Shown one piece after another: positions 32,344 to 42,712 of a stretch of DNA of 64,000 nt (position 1 is the first letter of the stretch; each line of letters starts with the position of its first letter). The notes under the pieces were generated by a model, which saw nothing but the letters and a program-made list of their open reading frames with translations, was not told where the DNA came from and did no database searches. The stretch comes from DASYXZ01 sp035308965 (lineage in GTDB: Bacteria; Acidobacteriota; Terriglobia; UBA7540), in NCBI GenBank assembly GCA_035308965.1, contig DATGFN010000052.1, forward strand, positions 124,001 through 188,000. The letters are read 5' to 3'. A program made the position numbers and the translations under genes.

Positions 32344-34329
32344 ATGGACTTCAAACTTCATTCCGACTACCAGCCGCGCGGTGATCAAATCACTGCGATT
32401 GAAGAATTGCTGCGCGGCGTTAACGATGGCGAGAAACACCAAGTGCTGCTGGGCGTGACGGGTTCGGGAAAAACGTTCACCATGGCCAAGGTCATCGAGG
32501 CGGTGAACCGGCCCACGCTGGTGATGGCGCACAACAAGACTCTGGCCGCGCAGCTCTATCACGAGTTCCGCAATTTCTTCCCCCAGGACGCGGTGGAATA
32601 TTTCGTCAGCTACTACGACTATTACCAGCCCGAAGCTTACGTCCCCGCCGCCGACGTTTACATTGAAAAAGAGGCCACCACCAACCAGGAGCTGGACAAG
32701 CTGCGCCTTTCCGCCACCCGCTCGCTCTTTGAGCGCCGCGACTGCGTGATAGTAGCCAGCGTCAGTTGCATTTACGGCATCGGCTCGCCCGAAGCTTATT
32801 ACGGCATGCTGGTGATGATCGAGAAGGGACAGAAAATTCCGCGGCGGGAAATTTTGGGCAATCTCGTCGAAATCCAATACGAGCGCAACGATTATGATTT
32901 CAAGCGCGGCACCTTCAGAGTGCGCGGCGACGTGATTGAGATTTATCCCACCTATGAGGACAACGCCTACCGCATTGAGATGTGGGGCGACCAGGTGGAA
33001 TCGATTTCACAAATCGATCCCCTGTTCGGGCAGGTCAAGCAAACCTACGACCGGCTTCCCATTTATCCGAAGACGCACTATGTGATGCCGGCCGACCGGC
33101 GGGAGACGGCCATCGAGCGCATCAAGAGCGAGCTCGATTGGTGGCGCGGGGAGCTGGAGAAACAAGGCAAGCTGGTGGAGGCGCAGCGGCTGCATCAGCG
33201 CACCATGTTCGACCTCGAAATGATGAAGGAAATGGGCTACTGCCACGGGATTGAGAATTATTCGCGCCACCTTTCCGGACGCCTCCCCGGTGAGCCGCCG
33301 CCCACCCTGCTCGACTACCTTCCGCAGGATGCGATGATTTTTATGGATGAAAGCCACCAGACCATCCCCCAGGTGCACGGCATGTTTCACGGCGACCGCT
33401 CGCGGAAGCAGGTGCTGGTGGACTACGGCTTCCGCCTGCCATCCGCGCTCGACAATCGTCCGCTGACCTTCGAGGAATTTGAGCATCGCATCGGGCAGGT
33501 GATTTATGTCTCCGCCACGCCCGGCCCTTATGAACTGACCAAATCGGGCGGGGAAGTGGTGGAGCAGATTATCCGGCCCACGGGATTGATCGATCCGGAG
33601 ACGGAAGTGCGGCCCACGCGCAATCAGATTGACGACCTGCTGGGTGAGATTCGCGACCGCGCCCAGCGCAACGAGCGCGTGCTGGTGACCACTCTCACCA
33701 AACGCATGGCGGAAGATTTGACGGGATATTACACCGAGGTCGGGGTCAAGTGCCGCTACCTGCACTCGGAAGTCGAGACGCTGGAGCGGGTGAAAATCCT
33801 GCGCGATTTGCGGCGGGGAGAATTCGACGTGCTGGTGGGCATCAACCTGCTGCGCGAAGGTTTGGATTTGCCTGAAGTGTCGCTGGTGGCCATTCTCGAT
33901 GCCGATAAGGAAGGCTTCCTGCGTTCGGCCGGGGCGCTGATACAATCCATGGGGCGCGCGGCGCGCCACGTGCGCGGACGCGCTATTCTCTACGCCGACA
34001 ATATGACCGACTCCATGAAGCAGGCCATTGGGGAAACCAACCGGCGCCGCGCCAAGCAGATTCAATATAACGACGAGAACAACATCACGCCGGAAAGCAT
34101 CATCAAGCCGGTGGATATGGCGTTGGCATCGATCGTGGCGGCGGATTACGTTACTATCCCGCTGGACGACGATGAGACCGAACCGACTTCACCGGACCAG
34201 CTCGAAGAATTGATTGGCAAACTCGAAAAGCAAATGCGCGAGGCGGCCAAACAATTCGAGTTTGAAAAAGCGGCGCAGTTGCGGGATCGGGTCAAGGGGT
34301 TAAAAGAGAAGTTAACAGTCGACAGTTAA
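32344..34329 (+). CDS. uvrB: Excinuclease ABC subunit B
   Basis: 661 residues from ATG 32344 (MDFKLHSDYQPRGDQ). The helicase-fold ATPase inserts a beta-hairpin at DNA lesions handed over by UvrA and recruits UvrC. Walker A is G-V-T-G-S-G-K43-T, the hairpin region is FVSYYDYYQPEAYVP, the DEAD-like motif reads MDESH, and helicase motif VI is IQSMGRAARHVRG. A C-terminal UVR domain (QMREAAKQFEFEKAAQLRDRVKGLKEKL) binds UvrC. The final codons (LTVDS-stop) are made by a GTTAACA-type heptamer array, so the C-terminal tip is repeat-derived. Confidence 0.97.
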   Translation: MDFKLHSDYQPRGDQITAIEELLRGVNDGEKHQVLLGVTGSGKTFTMAKVIEAVNRPTLVMAHNKTLAAQLYHEFRNFFPQDAVEYFVSYYDYYQPEAYVPAADVYIEKEATTNQELDKLRLSATRSLFERRDCVIVASVSCIYGIGSPEAYYGMLVMIEKGQKIPRREILGNLVEIQYERNDYDFKRGTFRVRGDVIEIYPTYEDNAYRIEMWGDQVESISQIDPLFGQVKQTYDRLPIYPKTHYVMPADRRETAIERIKSELDWWRGELEKQGKLVEAQRLHQRTMFDLEMMKEMGYCHGIENYSRHLSGRLPGEPPPTLLDYLPQDAMIFMDESHQTIPQVHGMFHGDRSRKQVLVDYGFRLPSALDNRPLTFEEFEHRIGQVIYVSATPGPYELTKSGGEVVEQIIRPTGLIDPETEVRPTRNQIDDLLGEIRDRAQRNERVLVTTLTKRMAEDLTGYYTEVGVKCRYLHSEVETLERVKILRDLRRGEFDVLVGINLLREGLDLPEVSLVAILDADKEGFLRSAGALIQSMGRAARHVRGRAILYADNMTDSMKQAIGETNRRRAKQIQYNDENNITPESIIKPVDMALASIVAADYVTIPLDDDETEPTSPDQLEELIGKLEKQMREAAKQFEFEKAAQLRDRVKGLKEKLTVDS

Positions 34330-34338
34330 CAGTTGACA
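34311..34338. repeat. Heptamer array overlapping the uvrB stop codon
   Basis: Four consecutive units GTTAACA, GTCGACA, GTTAACA, GTTGACA. The uvrB stop TAA lies in the third unit, so the array encodes the last residues of UvrB. Confidence 0.75.
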
Positions 34339-34424
34339 GGCAAGAGCCGAAAAGTCCCGAGGCTTACTCGCAGACTCTAATTTACGAGATTGAAGAAACC
34401 TGCCTGCGACGAGCGGCCCACTGC

Positions 34425-35279
34425 ATGAATGCCCGGAAACAACCTATTGCGATTGTCGGTCCGGGGCGGCTCGGTCAGGCTTTAGGTAGGCTTTTGAATG
34501 AGGAAGGATTCCTTGTGGCCTACGTCGCCGCGCGCCGACGAGCGGCGGCGCGGAGCGCAGTCCGGTTTATCGGGACCGGAGTTGTGGTGGGGATGGACTC
34601 GCCGGAATTGGCTGCCGCGTCAGTGATTCTTTTCACCACCTCGGACGCGGCGCTCGCTCCTGTGGCCAGGCAGGTGGCCGCACTGCGCAAAGATTGGCGG
34701 GGCCGGGTCATTCTCCACACCAGCGGGTCCGTCCCGGCCTCGGTGCTTCTGCCCTTCAAGCGGCGTGGCGCGGCCATTGGTTCGCTTCATCCCTTTCAGA
34801 CCATTCCCTATCCATCGGTCGGAATTCGCAACCTTCGCGGGTGCATGTGGGGGATTGAGGGCGATCCGGCCGCGCGGCGGCTCGCTAAACGATGGGTGAA
34901 GGCGATCAATGGAACGACCTTCCAGATTCGCGCGGGCAAGAAAACTCTTTATCACGCCGCCGCATTCATGGTTTGCCCGACGCTTGTTACCTTGATGCAT
35001 CATTCCGTAAAGTTGTTGAAACTTTCCGGGGCTTCGGAAATAATCGCCCGCGCCATGCTGAGCAAGATTGTGGCTGAAACCGCCGGGAATTTTTTCGTGT
35101 TCGGTTCCCGCAGAGCCTTGACGGGACCCGCTGTGCGCGGCGACTGGGAAACGATCCAAAAACACGTTGCTGAACTGCGGCGCGTTATCCCGGAGGTCCT
35201 GCCAGCCTACCGCGAATTGGTGCGGCTGATGGCGGCTCTGGCAGGGAGGTCGATTCCAGCCAAGGTTTTGGGTCCCTAA
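34425..35279 (+). CDS. Rossmann-fold DUF2520 domain protein
   Basis: 284 residues. The N-terminus has a dinucleotide-binding glycine loop (IAIVGPGRLGQALGRLL), and the ProC/F420-reductase-like Rossmann fold continues through VILHTSGSVPASVL. The C-terminal half, after GSLHPFQTIPYPSVG, is helical as in DUF2520 and ketopantoate-reductase-like proteins (LYHAAAFMVCPTLVTLMHHS). It is probably an NAD(P)-dependent oxidoreductase of unknown substrate. It lies 95 nt after uvrB and no Shine-Dalgarno is obvious. Confidence 0.85.
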   Translation: MNARKQPIAIVGPGRLGQALGRLLNEEGFLVAYVAARRRAAARSAVRFIGTGVVVGMDSPELAAASVILFTTSDAALAPVARQVAALRKDWRGRVILHTSGSVPASVLLPFKRRGAAIGSLHPFQTIPYPSVGIRNLRGCMWGIEGDPAARRLAKRWVKAINGTTFQIRAGKKTLYHAAAFMVCPTLVTLMHHSVKLLKLSGASEIIARAMLSKIVAETAGNFFVFGSRRALTGPAVRGDWETIQKHVAELRRVIPEVLPAYRELVRLMAALAGRSIPAKVLGP

Positions 35280-35353
35280 GGGACTGAAAGGTCAATAAGC
35301 AGGCGGCGGCTCATTAAGTTTGAATAGATGAAATTCGAAAAGGAGGCAAGCTC

Positions 35354-35851
35354 ATGACATCTCGCGAACTATATATCCAGCGGCTCAAAATTGAAATTCC
35401 GGTGACCTTGCAGGTTCTGAAGGCGCTCCCCAAGGATCGCTTAAGTTACAAGCCGGATGATCGCTCGCCCTCGGCCGAGCAACTTGCCTGGACTCTGGCC
35501 CAGGAACTCCAATCATGCGTCGAGGCCATTATTGACTTCACCGGGGAATGGAAAGTAATTCCGCCCCCGCCCATTGAAGAGATTCTCAAGAAGTTCGAGC
35601 AGGAAGCAAAGAAACTCGGGGAGCTTGTGCCCAAGGCGGATGATGAGGCCTGGGACCGTGTTGCCAAGTTTTATTACGAAGGCAAAGTCGTATCTGAGCA
35701 ACCCGCGGGAACATTTATCTGGCTCTGTCTTTTCGATTCCATTCACCATCGCGGACAGCTCACCGCGTACCTGCGGCCCATGGGCGGAAAAGTGCCCGCG
35801 ATTTACGGGCCGTCGGCAGACGATACAGGAGGATATGGCGCCTGGCAGTGA
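35354..35851 (+). CDS. DinB-family four-helix metalloprotein
   Basis: 165 residues from ATG 35354 (GGAGG nine bases upstream). The C-terminal motif DSIHHRGQLTAYLRPMGGKVP supplies the conserved late His pair of DinB/YfiT proteins, and the end IYGPSADD is typical of a common subgroup. DinB-like proteins bind Ni or Zn through three His and include thiol transferases for bacillithiol or mycothiol. At the usual position of the first His the sequence reads LAWTLAQ, so that ligand seems missing. The stop is followed at once by a GGCAGAA array. Confidence 0.85.
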   Translation: MTSRELYIQRLKIEIPVTLQVLKALPKDRLSYKPDDRSPSAEQLAWTLAQELQSCVEAIIDFTGEWKVIPPPPIEEILKKFEQEAKKLGELVPKADDEAWDRVAKFYYEGKVVSEQPAGTFIWLCLFDSIHHRGQLTAYLRPMGGKVPAIYGPSADDTGGYGAWQ

Positions 35852-35890
35852 GGCAGAAGGCAGAAGGCAGAAGGCAGAAGGCAGGAGGCA
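35852..35890. repeat. GGCAGAA heptamer array directly after the DinB gene stop
   Basis: Four perfect GGCAGAA units, one GGCAGGA and a partial GGCA start on the base after the TGA. It uses the same unit, in the same position, as the array after thiG. Confidence 0.85.
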
Positions 35891-36030
35891 GTGACACTTA
35901 ATGGAATTGTTTTCTTCGGCGCTTCACGCGGAGGCGACTGTTGGAAATCGATTCCCCTCAAATTTCGGGCCTAAATTTCTCCCAGCTCTGGTCTAGAATT
36001 GGATTCCCACGCCGCTATCAGTTGCGCCTA

Positions 36031-36071
36031 ATATCAAAAACAAAAAGGGCGGGGAAGTGATCCCCGCCCTT
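36031..36071 (-). terminator. Intrinsic terminator of the groES-groEL operon
   Basis: On the minus strand AAGGGCGGGG pairs perfectly with CCCCGCCCTT over a seven-base loop, followed by TTTGTTTTTG. It lies 60 nt beyond the groEL stop. Confidence 0.85.
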
Positions 36072-36130
36072 GGAAGAGCCGCAGGGCTGAACTGCGAGCC
36101 CTGCGCTACAGTTTTGACTATCGACTGTTC

Positions 36131-37822
<1,692 letters not shown>

Positions 37823-37979
37823 CTTTTATCTCCTCCAAAGATTTCTTTTTAGGTATTTTTTGCGATGCTTCTTTTATTCTTCGACCGTTCTCAATCGTTG
37901 AAAAGATTTTCGATTCGTCAGTTGCCCGGCCATTCAGTTCGCTGACCCACTGACGCCACTAAACTAACTGACCGCTTAC

Positions 37980-38297
37980 TTACTTCTTGCCGCCGGCAGC
38001 CTTGGCAGCTCCCTCAAGAACGCCCAGCACTTCTTCCTCGCGGATGATCAGGAATTCTTCTCCGTCGAGTTTGATTTCGGTGCCGGAATATTTCCCGAAA
38101 AGAATGCGGTCGCCCGCTTTAACATCAAGGGGCACCACTTTCCCTTCTTCGTTCCGCTTGCCATTGCCCACCGCAATTACTTCCGCCTCTTGCGGTTTTT
38201 CTTTCGCCGTGTCGGGAATGATGATGCCTCCCTTCACAGTTTCTTTATCTTCGATCCGTTTGATCAGAATGCGATCGTGCAGAGGTCTTACTTTCAT
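37980..38297 (-). CDS. groES: Co-chaperonin GroES (10 kDa)
   Basis: 105 residues starting MKVRPLHDRILIKRIEDKET, with the mobile loop region KGGIIIPDTAKEKPQ that docks on GroEL and the barrel strand GDRILFGKYSGTEIKLDGEE. GGAGACGC lies ahead of the ATG. It is the first gene of the operon, with a CIRCE operator about 95 nt upstream. The C-terminal tail VLEGAAKAAGGKK extends beyond the usual end by a few residues. Confidence 0.97.
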   Translation of the reverse strand: MKVRPLHDRILIKRIEDKETVKGGIIIPDTAKEKPQEAEVIAVGNGKRNEEGKVVPLDVKAGDRILFGKYSGTEIKLDGEEFLIIREEEVLGVLEGAAKAAGGKK

Positions 38298-38390
38298 CTG
38301 TGCGTCTCCTTTCGTATTCAGGTTTGAAGTATGGATTAAACTTAGAAGCAGGCCCTAAACCCGCTCCTTTCCCGAAGCGAAATGCCGTAA

Positions 38391-38417
38391 TTAGCACTCT
38401 CTGTTCGAGAGTGCTAA
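38391..38417. promoter_or_regulatory. CIRCE operator (HrcA binding site)
   Basis: TTAGCACTC, nine bases, GAGTGCTAA: an exact match to the consensus inverted repeat. HrcA binds it and represses groES-groEL until heat shock. hrcA is not in this window. Confidence 0.95.
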
Positions 38418-38445
38418 TTTACTTCAAGAGTTGTCTGATTGTCAA
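38416..38445 (-). promoter_or_regulatory. Sigma-70 promoter of groES-groEL
   Basis: On the minus strand TTGACA (38445-38440) and TAAATT (38421-38416) are 18 bp apart. The -10 box runs into the first bases of CIRCE, so bound HrcA would block initiation. Confidence 0.75.
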
Positions 38446-38550
38446 GGTACAATGTGCAATCGGTTTGTTTGACTGGTATTCTGAATTGGGCGCGAAGTCA
38501 GGAGGCGGCGAGTCCGCTTCTTGCCTTCCATCCAGTAATGGCGTGTACAT

Positions 38551-38569
38551 ATCTTATTATCAATAAGAT
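38551..38569. promoter_or_regulatory. Perfect 8-bp dyad in a long gene-free region
   Basis: ATCTTATT and AATAAGAT flank ATC. It is in the 616-nt gap between groES and the next gene, which is more AT-rich than its surroundings; otherwise I see only the CIRCE promoter there. It could be an operator or a weak hairpin. Confidence 0.3.
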
Positions 38570-38913
38570 GCGTCGCATAGCGGTTTTTGGCTTTAAGGAT
38601 AAAATCCCAGTTTATTGGTTCAGTAAAGCGAGTTGCTCCGAAAAGTCCTATCCCAGGCTTGCATGCTATCTTCCACCAACCTTTTTTACTCGAATTATCA
38701 TCAAAGACTCCTTACGGTCGAACTAGGACGCTGGAACCATGTTGAAGAATTCTAAGTGGACGTCTTGGCCGCCATCACATCCTCAACCGATATTAATGGC
38801 TACCCACGTCTCAGCGACTTTGGGTGAATAGTAAGGGTTGGGGCTATAATGAAAATCATCCTATGCGGAAAAGGAATTCACTCTTGCTATGCTTTGCGAA
38901 TAAGTTTCAATCC

Positions 38914-40113
38914 ATGATGTCGCGAGCTTGGAAACTAAGTTTCTTATTGGTAACTGTTCTGGCGGCCCTCTGGTGTTTCCCGGACGCGTCCAATTTGCAC
39001 GCTACGCCATTGGGCCGGCAGCAAGCCGGCAACACAAAGCAAACCCAAGCCAGTCCAACAAAAAAGGAGGGCCAATCCACCACGCCGCTTGCGGACTCCG
39101 CCGCCGCGGAGGAAGAGAGCGATCTTGCAAATGTTCAAGCCGAAGCGAAAGCTGTGCAAGTGCCGGACGTCCAAGCTCTGGCGAAGGCTCTGGGAATTGA
39201 TCTGTCGCCGGCGGGTGATGATCCCGCTGATTCACCCACGAATTCTCTCCAGGAATTGGGTGATCTGGATGGCGACGGAATTTCTGAATTCGCTCTAAAG
39301 CTTATGCCCTCGATGAAACGCGAGGCGCCCGAGGGTGCAGGGACAAATCGATTGCCCTCCTGGCAATTAATCCTGCTGGCTTGGGACGGCGCCCGGTGGC
39401 AGGCGTCCCGAATTCAAACGGGATTTGAGCTCTACGAATTGCAGGTGCTCTCCTCCCTGATTCCGGGATCAAAGCAACTGGCCCTGACTGTATATTCGGG
39501 CGCTCGCGCGATTCCTTTTCCGGCCATCTATCAGATCAAGGATCACGCCGCCGCCCTGATGTGGGATGGCCGCTCGGACGAGAGCCTTTACGAAGGATTT
39601 GTCCAGGGGCGATTAGAATTTCGCGACTCAGATGAGGGCGCTACACCGGTGATGATTGCGTCCGGGCGCGCGGACCCCGGTCTCCTGCATTTCCCAAAAG
39701 AGAGCACGCGCGGATTCGACATTCAGACTACTTATGCCTGGGATGGCCGCGCATTTACCCCCAAGCGCACTGAATACGAGGCCAACGAAGATTACAAGAT
39801 CTACCAGTTTATTTCCGATTTGCATCTCAAGGATTTCCGCTCAGCCTACGCGCTGATCGATCCGGCCAAATTGTTGAAAACTGATGAGCCCAGTCTTGAA
39901 ATCTTTCGCAAGCACGTCGAAGAGTCCTGGCCGGAATTTCTGGATGACGAGATTTTTGAAGTTCTTGACCTACAACCCCCCGTTCCGGGCGACTTCAGCT
40001 TTGCCCTGGTTCGCGAGGGCAGCACTTACGTCTACCATCCTCAATTTGCCCCCGGCACGAAGCATCTCCTAACCGGTCTTGAGCGCCGCGAGCAGCCGCG
40101 CGGCAAGGATTGA
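38914..40113 (+). CDS. Exported protein with an FG-GAP-like element, function unknown
   Basis: About 399 residues from ATG 38914 (MMSRAWKLSFLLVTVLAALW), giving a good signal peptide; ATG 38863 and GTG 38824 are alternatives, and none has a clear Shine-Dalgarno. After a Gln/Thr/Ala-rich spacer, LQELGDLDGDGISEFALKLMP looks like a calcium-binding FG-GAP/VCBS unit (DxDGDG). The rest is mixed alpha/beta (WQLILLAWDGARWQASRIQTG, FDIQTTYAWDGRAFTPKRTEYE). Probably a surface or periplasmic protein. I cannot assign a role. Confidence 0.7.
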   Translation: MMSRAWKLSFLLVTVLAALWCFPDASNLHATPLGRQQAGNTKQTQASPTKKEGQSTTPLADSAAAEEESDLANVQAEAKAVQVPDVQALAKALGIDLSPAGDDPADSPTNSLQELGDLDGDGISEFALKLMPSMKREAPEGAGTNRLPSWQLILLAWDGARWQASRIQTGFELYELQVLSSLIPGSKQLALTVYSGARAIPFPAIYQIKDHAAALMWDGRSDESLYEGFVQGRLEFRDSDEGATPVMIASGRADPGLLHFPKESTRGFDIQTTYAWDGRAFTPKRTEYEANEDYKIYQFISDLHLKDFRSAYALIDPAKLLKTDEPSLEIFRKHVEESWPEFLDDEIFEVLDLQPPVPGDFSFALVREGSTYVYHPQFAPGTKHLLTGLERREQPRGKD

Positions 40114-40211
40114 AAAGCATGATCCTTGAGGTCATGGAAGCGTATGGTTCACCATTTCTATGATCCGTTCCCGCAGGTCGAGGACTGCGAGGAACCCCTT
40201 CAAGCGCAGCC

Positions 40212-40892
40212 ATGAATAGGCAATCTCAATCAATCACCGGATTCGTGCTGGCCGGCGGCGCGAGCCGGCGAATGGGCTGCCCCAAAGCCCTGCTGATGCT
40301 GGGGGGGGAGACTATGATTGAGCGGCAGTTGCGTGTGCTTCGTTCCGTGACTCAACGCGCGCTGGTGGCCGGATGGCCCTCGGATCTTCCCTGGCCGGCA
40401 AGAATTGAAACCCTCACGGGCGTGCGTCGCCTGCCTGACGCCCAAGCGGGCAGGGGCCCGCTGGGAGGAATTTATACCGCCCTGACCCACTCGCGATCTG
40501 AATTCAATTTATTTCTTGGATGTGATATGCCATTTGTCGAGCCGGCGTTGCTCCATTTCCTTTGCGGCAGGGCGCTTGAATGCGGAGCGGACGTCACGGT
40601 GCCGAAATCGCATCAACGCAGGCTGGAGCCGCTGTGCGCAATCTACCGGCGGCGGGCGCTTCCGACGATTTCGGCAAGCCTCAAAGCGGGGGAGTACAAG
40701 GTCTCGAGGTTCTTCACTCGAATCCAGTGCGAGGTAATTCCCTGGCGCGAAATTGCCAAGGCGGGATTTCCCACTCAAGTTTTTGACAACATGAACCTGG
40801 CGGAAGATTTCGAGGAGGCAAAGAAATTCTTGAGCCGATCCCGTCCTCAAAAGCGTCCTTCAGGCCAATTGAAAAATCGTCGGCGTGATTAA
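40212..40892 (+). CDS. mobA: Molybdenum cofactor guanylyltransferase
   Basis: 226 residues. The nucleotidyltransferase opening FVLAGGASRRMGCPKALLMLGG (Arg20, Lys25) binds GTP; FLGCDMPFVEPALL holds the metal-binding Asp; LEPLCAIYRR follows as in MobA. The enzyme attaches GMP to molybdopterin to make the bis-MGD cofactor. No molybdoenzyme or other moa/moe gene is nearby. The C-terminal 20 residues are basic and poorly conserved. The start at 40212 has only a weak upstream AGCGCAGCC. Confidence 0.85.
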   Translation: MNRQSQSITGFVLAGGASRRMGCPKALLMLGGETMIERQLRVLRSVTQRALVAGWPSDLPWPARIETLTGVRRLPDAQAGRGPLGGIYTALTHSRSEFNLFLGCDMPFVEPALLHFLCGRALECGADVTVPKSHQRRLEPLCAIYRRRALPTISASLKAGEYKVSRFFTRIQCEVIPWREIAKAGFPTQVFDNMNLAEDFEEAKKFLSRSRPQKRPSGQLKNRRRD

Positions 40893-40970
40893 TCCGGCGG
40901 TGGGAATCAACCGGCCGACTGCAAGTCTTTGTTCTCATTTTCCCCCTTTTAATTCATAATCGATGGCCGC

Positions 40971-41738
40971 ATGTCGCTGGTTAATGGAACTCTCCTGTTT
41001 CTTGCTGCCATGCTTGCCGGAACGATGAATTCGGTTGCAGGCGGGGGCAGTTTTATTTCGTTTCCCACCCTGATTTTTACCGGGGTCCTTCCCATCCCCG
41101 CCAACGCCACGTCCACCGTCGCCCTTTGGCCCGGATCGGTGGCCAGCATCGGCGCCTACTGGAAGAAACTTCCGAGGGGCAGCCGACTTCTTCTCCCCTT
41201 GACTCTTGTCAGCATCGTCGGCGGCCTGCTTGGCGCGCTGATCCTGCTGCGCACGTCACAGCAAACGTTCATGCAACTGGTTCCATATCTGTTTCTTGTC
41301 GCCACACTGCTATTCACGTTCGGCAAGAAAATATCGTTGAAGTTAGGCGGGCTGGTTAAGAGTTCCGGACCGCCCTCCTGGACCACAATAACGGGCGCTG
41401 CCCTGGTTCAGCTCCTGATCGCGGTTTACGGTGGATTCTTTGGAGGCGGGATCGGAATACTGATGCTGGCTCTTCTGGCGATGGTCCGAATGGAGGACAT
41501 CCACAGTATGAATGCCGTGAAATCATTACTCGCCGCCGCTATCAATGGCTCCGCCGTGGTCACGTTTATACTGGCGGGAGCCGTACTTTGGCCGCAGGCG
41601 ATTTTGATGGTGGGGGGAGCAATCCTCGGCGGCTATGGCGGCGCACGGCTGGCCCAGAAACTTAATCCGAAACTGGTGCGCGGATTTGTTATCACGGTGG
41701 GTTTCTCCATGACCGCATACTTCCTCTTGCGGCGGTAA
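40971..41738 (+). CDS. Sulfite exporter TauE/SafE (TSUP) family membrane protein
   Basis: 255 residues with about eight hydrophobic segments. The family hallmark is the repeated half: MLAGTMNSVAGGGSFISFPTLIF in the first half and YGGFFGGGIGILMLALLAMV in the second, with NAVKSLLAAAINGSAVVTFI between. TSUP proteins move sulfite, sulfoacetate or other small organosulfur anions. The substrate is not predictable here. It stands alone 78 nt after mobA. Confidence 0.88.
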   Translation: MSLVNGTLLFLAAMLAGTMNSVAGGGSFISFPTLIFTGVLPIPANATSTVALWPGSVASIGAYWKKLPRGSRLLLPLTLVSIVGGLLGALILLRTSQQTFMQLVPYLFLVATLLFTFGKKISLKLGGLVKSSGPPSWTTITGAALVQLLIAVYGGFFGGGIGILMLALLAMVRMEDIHSMNAVKSLLAAAINGSAVVTFILAGAVLWPQAILMVGGAILGGYGGARLAQKLNPKLVRGFVITVGFSMTAYFLLRR

Positions 41739-41793
41739 AAAGCGAATACAAGGCACGGATAATATCTGCACGGGACACTCGCCGCCTTTTTTA

Positions 41794-41821
41794 ATTCATA
41801 ATTTATTATTCATCATTCATA
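41794..41821. repeat. Heptamer array (ATTCATA type) before the MlaF-like gene
   Basis: Units ATTCATA, ATTTATT, ATTCATC, ATTCATA. It ends ten bases before the ATG at 41831, so it occupies the ribosome-binding region. Confidence 0.65.
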
Positions 41822-41830
41822 ATTACTCCC

Positions 41831-42610
41831 ATGCCTGACGATCTCCACCCAACACCCTACATCCAATTCGTCCACGTCTCCAAAGCCTTCGACGAGACGC
41901 AGGTATTGAACGATGTGAATTTTGAAATCCGCCGCGGCGAAATGGTGGTGGTGCTGGGCCGCAGCGGGGTGGGCAAAAGCGTTACCCTGAAGCATATTTT
42001 GGGCTTCATGCAGCCGGACGAGGGCAGGGTCTTGGTGGATGGGCGGGAAGTTTCGAAAATGACGGAAGTAGAACTTGCGGAAATGCGGCGGCACGTGACG
42101 ATGGTTTTTCAATCCGGAGCGCTTTTCGATTCTCTCACCGTGGGCGAAAATGTCGCCTATCCGCTCGAGGAACGCGCTCTGCGAGGCGCCACTCTTGACG
42201 AAGATCAAATTCAATCGCGCGTCGCCGAACTCCTGGCCCTGGTGGACTTGACCGAGGCCGTTGACCTTAAGCCTTCCGACCTGAGCACGGGGATGAAGAG
42301 GGCCGTGGCAATCGCGCGCGCGCTGGCGGCGGAGCCCGACGCCATACTTTACGACGAACCCACCACCATGGTGGACCCCTTGATGGCGCATACCGTGGGT
42401 GACTTGATTTCAAAACTAAAACGCCAAAAGGGTCTGACCTCCGTAGTGGTGACCCACGACATGAAATTGGCGCGGAAGCTTGCCGATCGCCTCGTCTTTC
42501 TGGAGGACGGCCGTGTCGCTTTCTTTGGCACCCCACAGGAAATGAACGCGTGCCCGGACCCGCTAATCCGTGAATTCATGGAGCTGGACGAAGTCTCGTT
42601 TCTGAATTGA
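41831..42610 (+). CDS. MlaF-like ABC transporter ATPase (phospholipid transport type)
   Basis: 259 residues. Walker A GRSGVGKS at 43-50, then VTLKHILGFMQPDEGRVLVDG; Q-loop region MVFQSGALFDSLTVGENVAYPL; signature LSTGMKRAVAIARAL; Walker B AILYDEPTTMVDPLMA. The combination GALFDSLTVxENV and the specialised signature match MlaF/Mkl, the ATPase of phospholipid or steroid importers. Neither an MlaE-type permease nor an MCE-domain protein is adjacent, so it must pair with genes elsewhere. Confidence 0.88.
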   Translation: MPDDLHPTPYIQFVHVSKAFDETQVLNDVNFEIRRGEMVVVLGRSGVGKSVTLKHILGFMQPDEGRVLVDGREVSKMTEVELAEMRRHVTMVFQSGALFDSLTVGENVAYPLEERALRGATLDEDQIQSRVAELLALVDLTEAVDLKPSDLSTGMKRAVAIARALAAEPDAILYDEPTTMVDPLMAHTVGDLISKLKRQKGLTSVVVTHDMKLARKLADRLVFLEDGRVAFFGTPQEMNACPDPLIREFMELDEVSFLN

Positions 42611-42619
42611 ATAATTGTC

Positions 42620-42703
42620 CCATTGATTCATTGAAACATTGGGTTGTGCCGGCAGGATCCTCCAATGAGGCAGTGAACCAATGAACTAATGAACCAATGG
42701 ATC
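42620..42703. repeat. Inverted pair of octamer arrays before the cyclodeaminase-like gene
   Basis: CATTGATT, CATTGAAA, CATTGGGT (42621-42644) is followed about 19 nt later by CAATGAGG, CAGTGAAC, CAATGAAC, TAATGAAC, CAATGGAT (42663-42702). The second array is the approximate reverse complement of the first. It starts ten bases after one stop codon and ends about ten bases before the next ATG. Confidence 0.65.
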
Positions 42704-42712
42704 CATCATCCG

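Noticed and set aside
33007..34065. 352-codon minus-strand frame
   Set aside because: It is antisense to uvrB and has no family-like motifs.
38439..38726. 95-codon plus-strand frame upstream of the 38914 gene
   Set aside because: It has no ribosome binding site or family-like sequence and starts inside the groES promoter.
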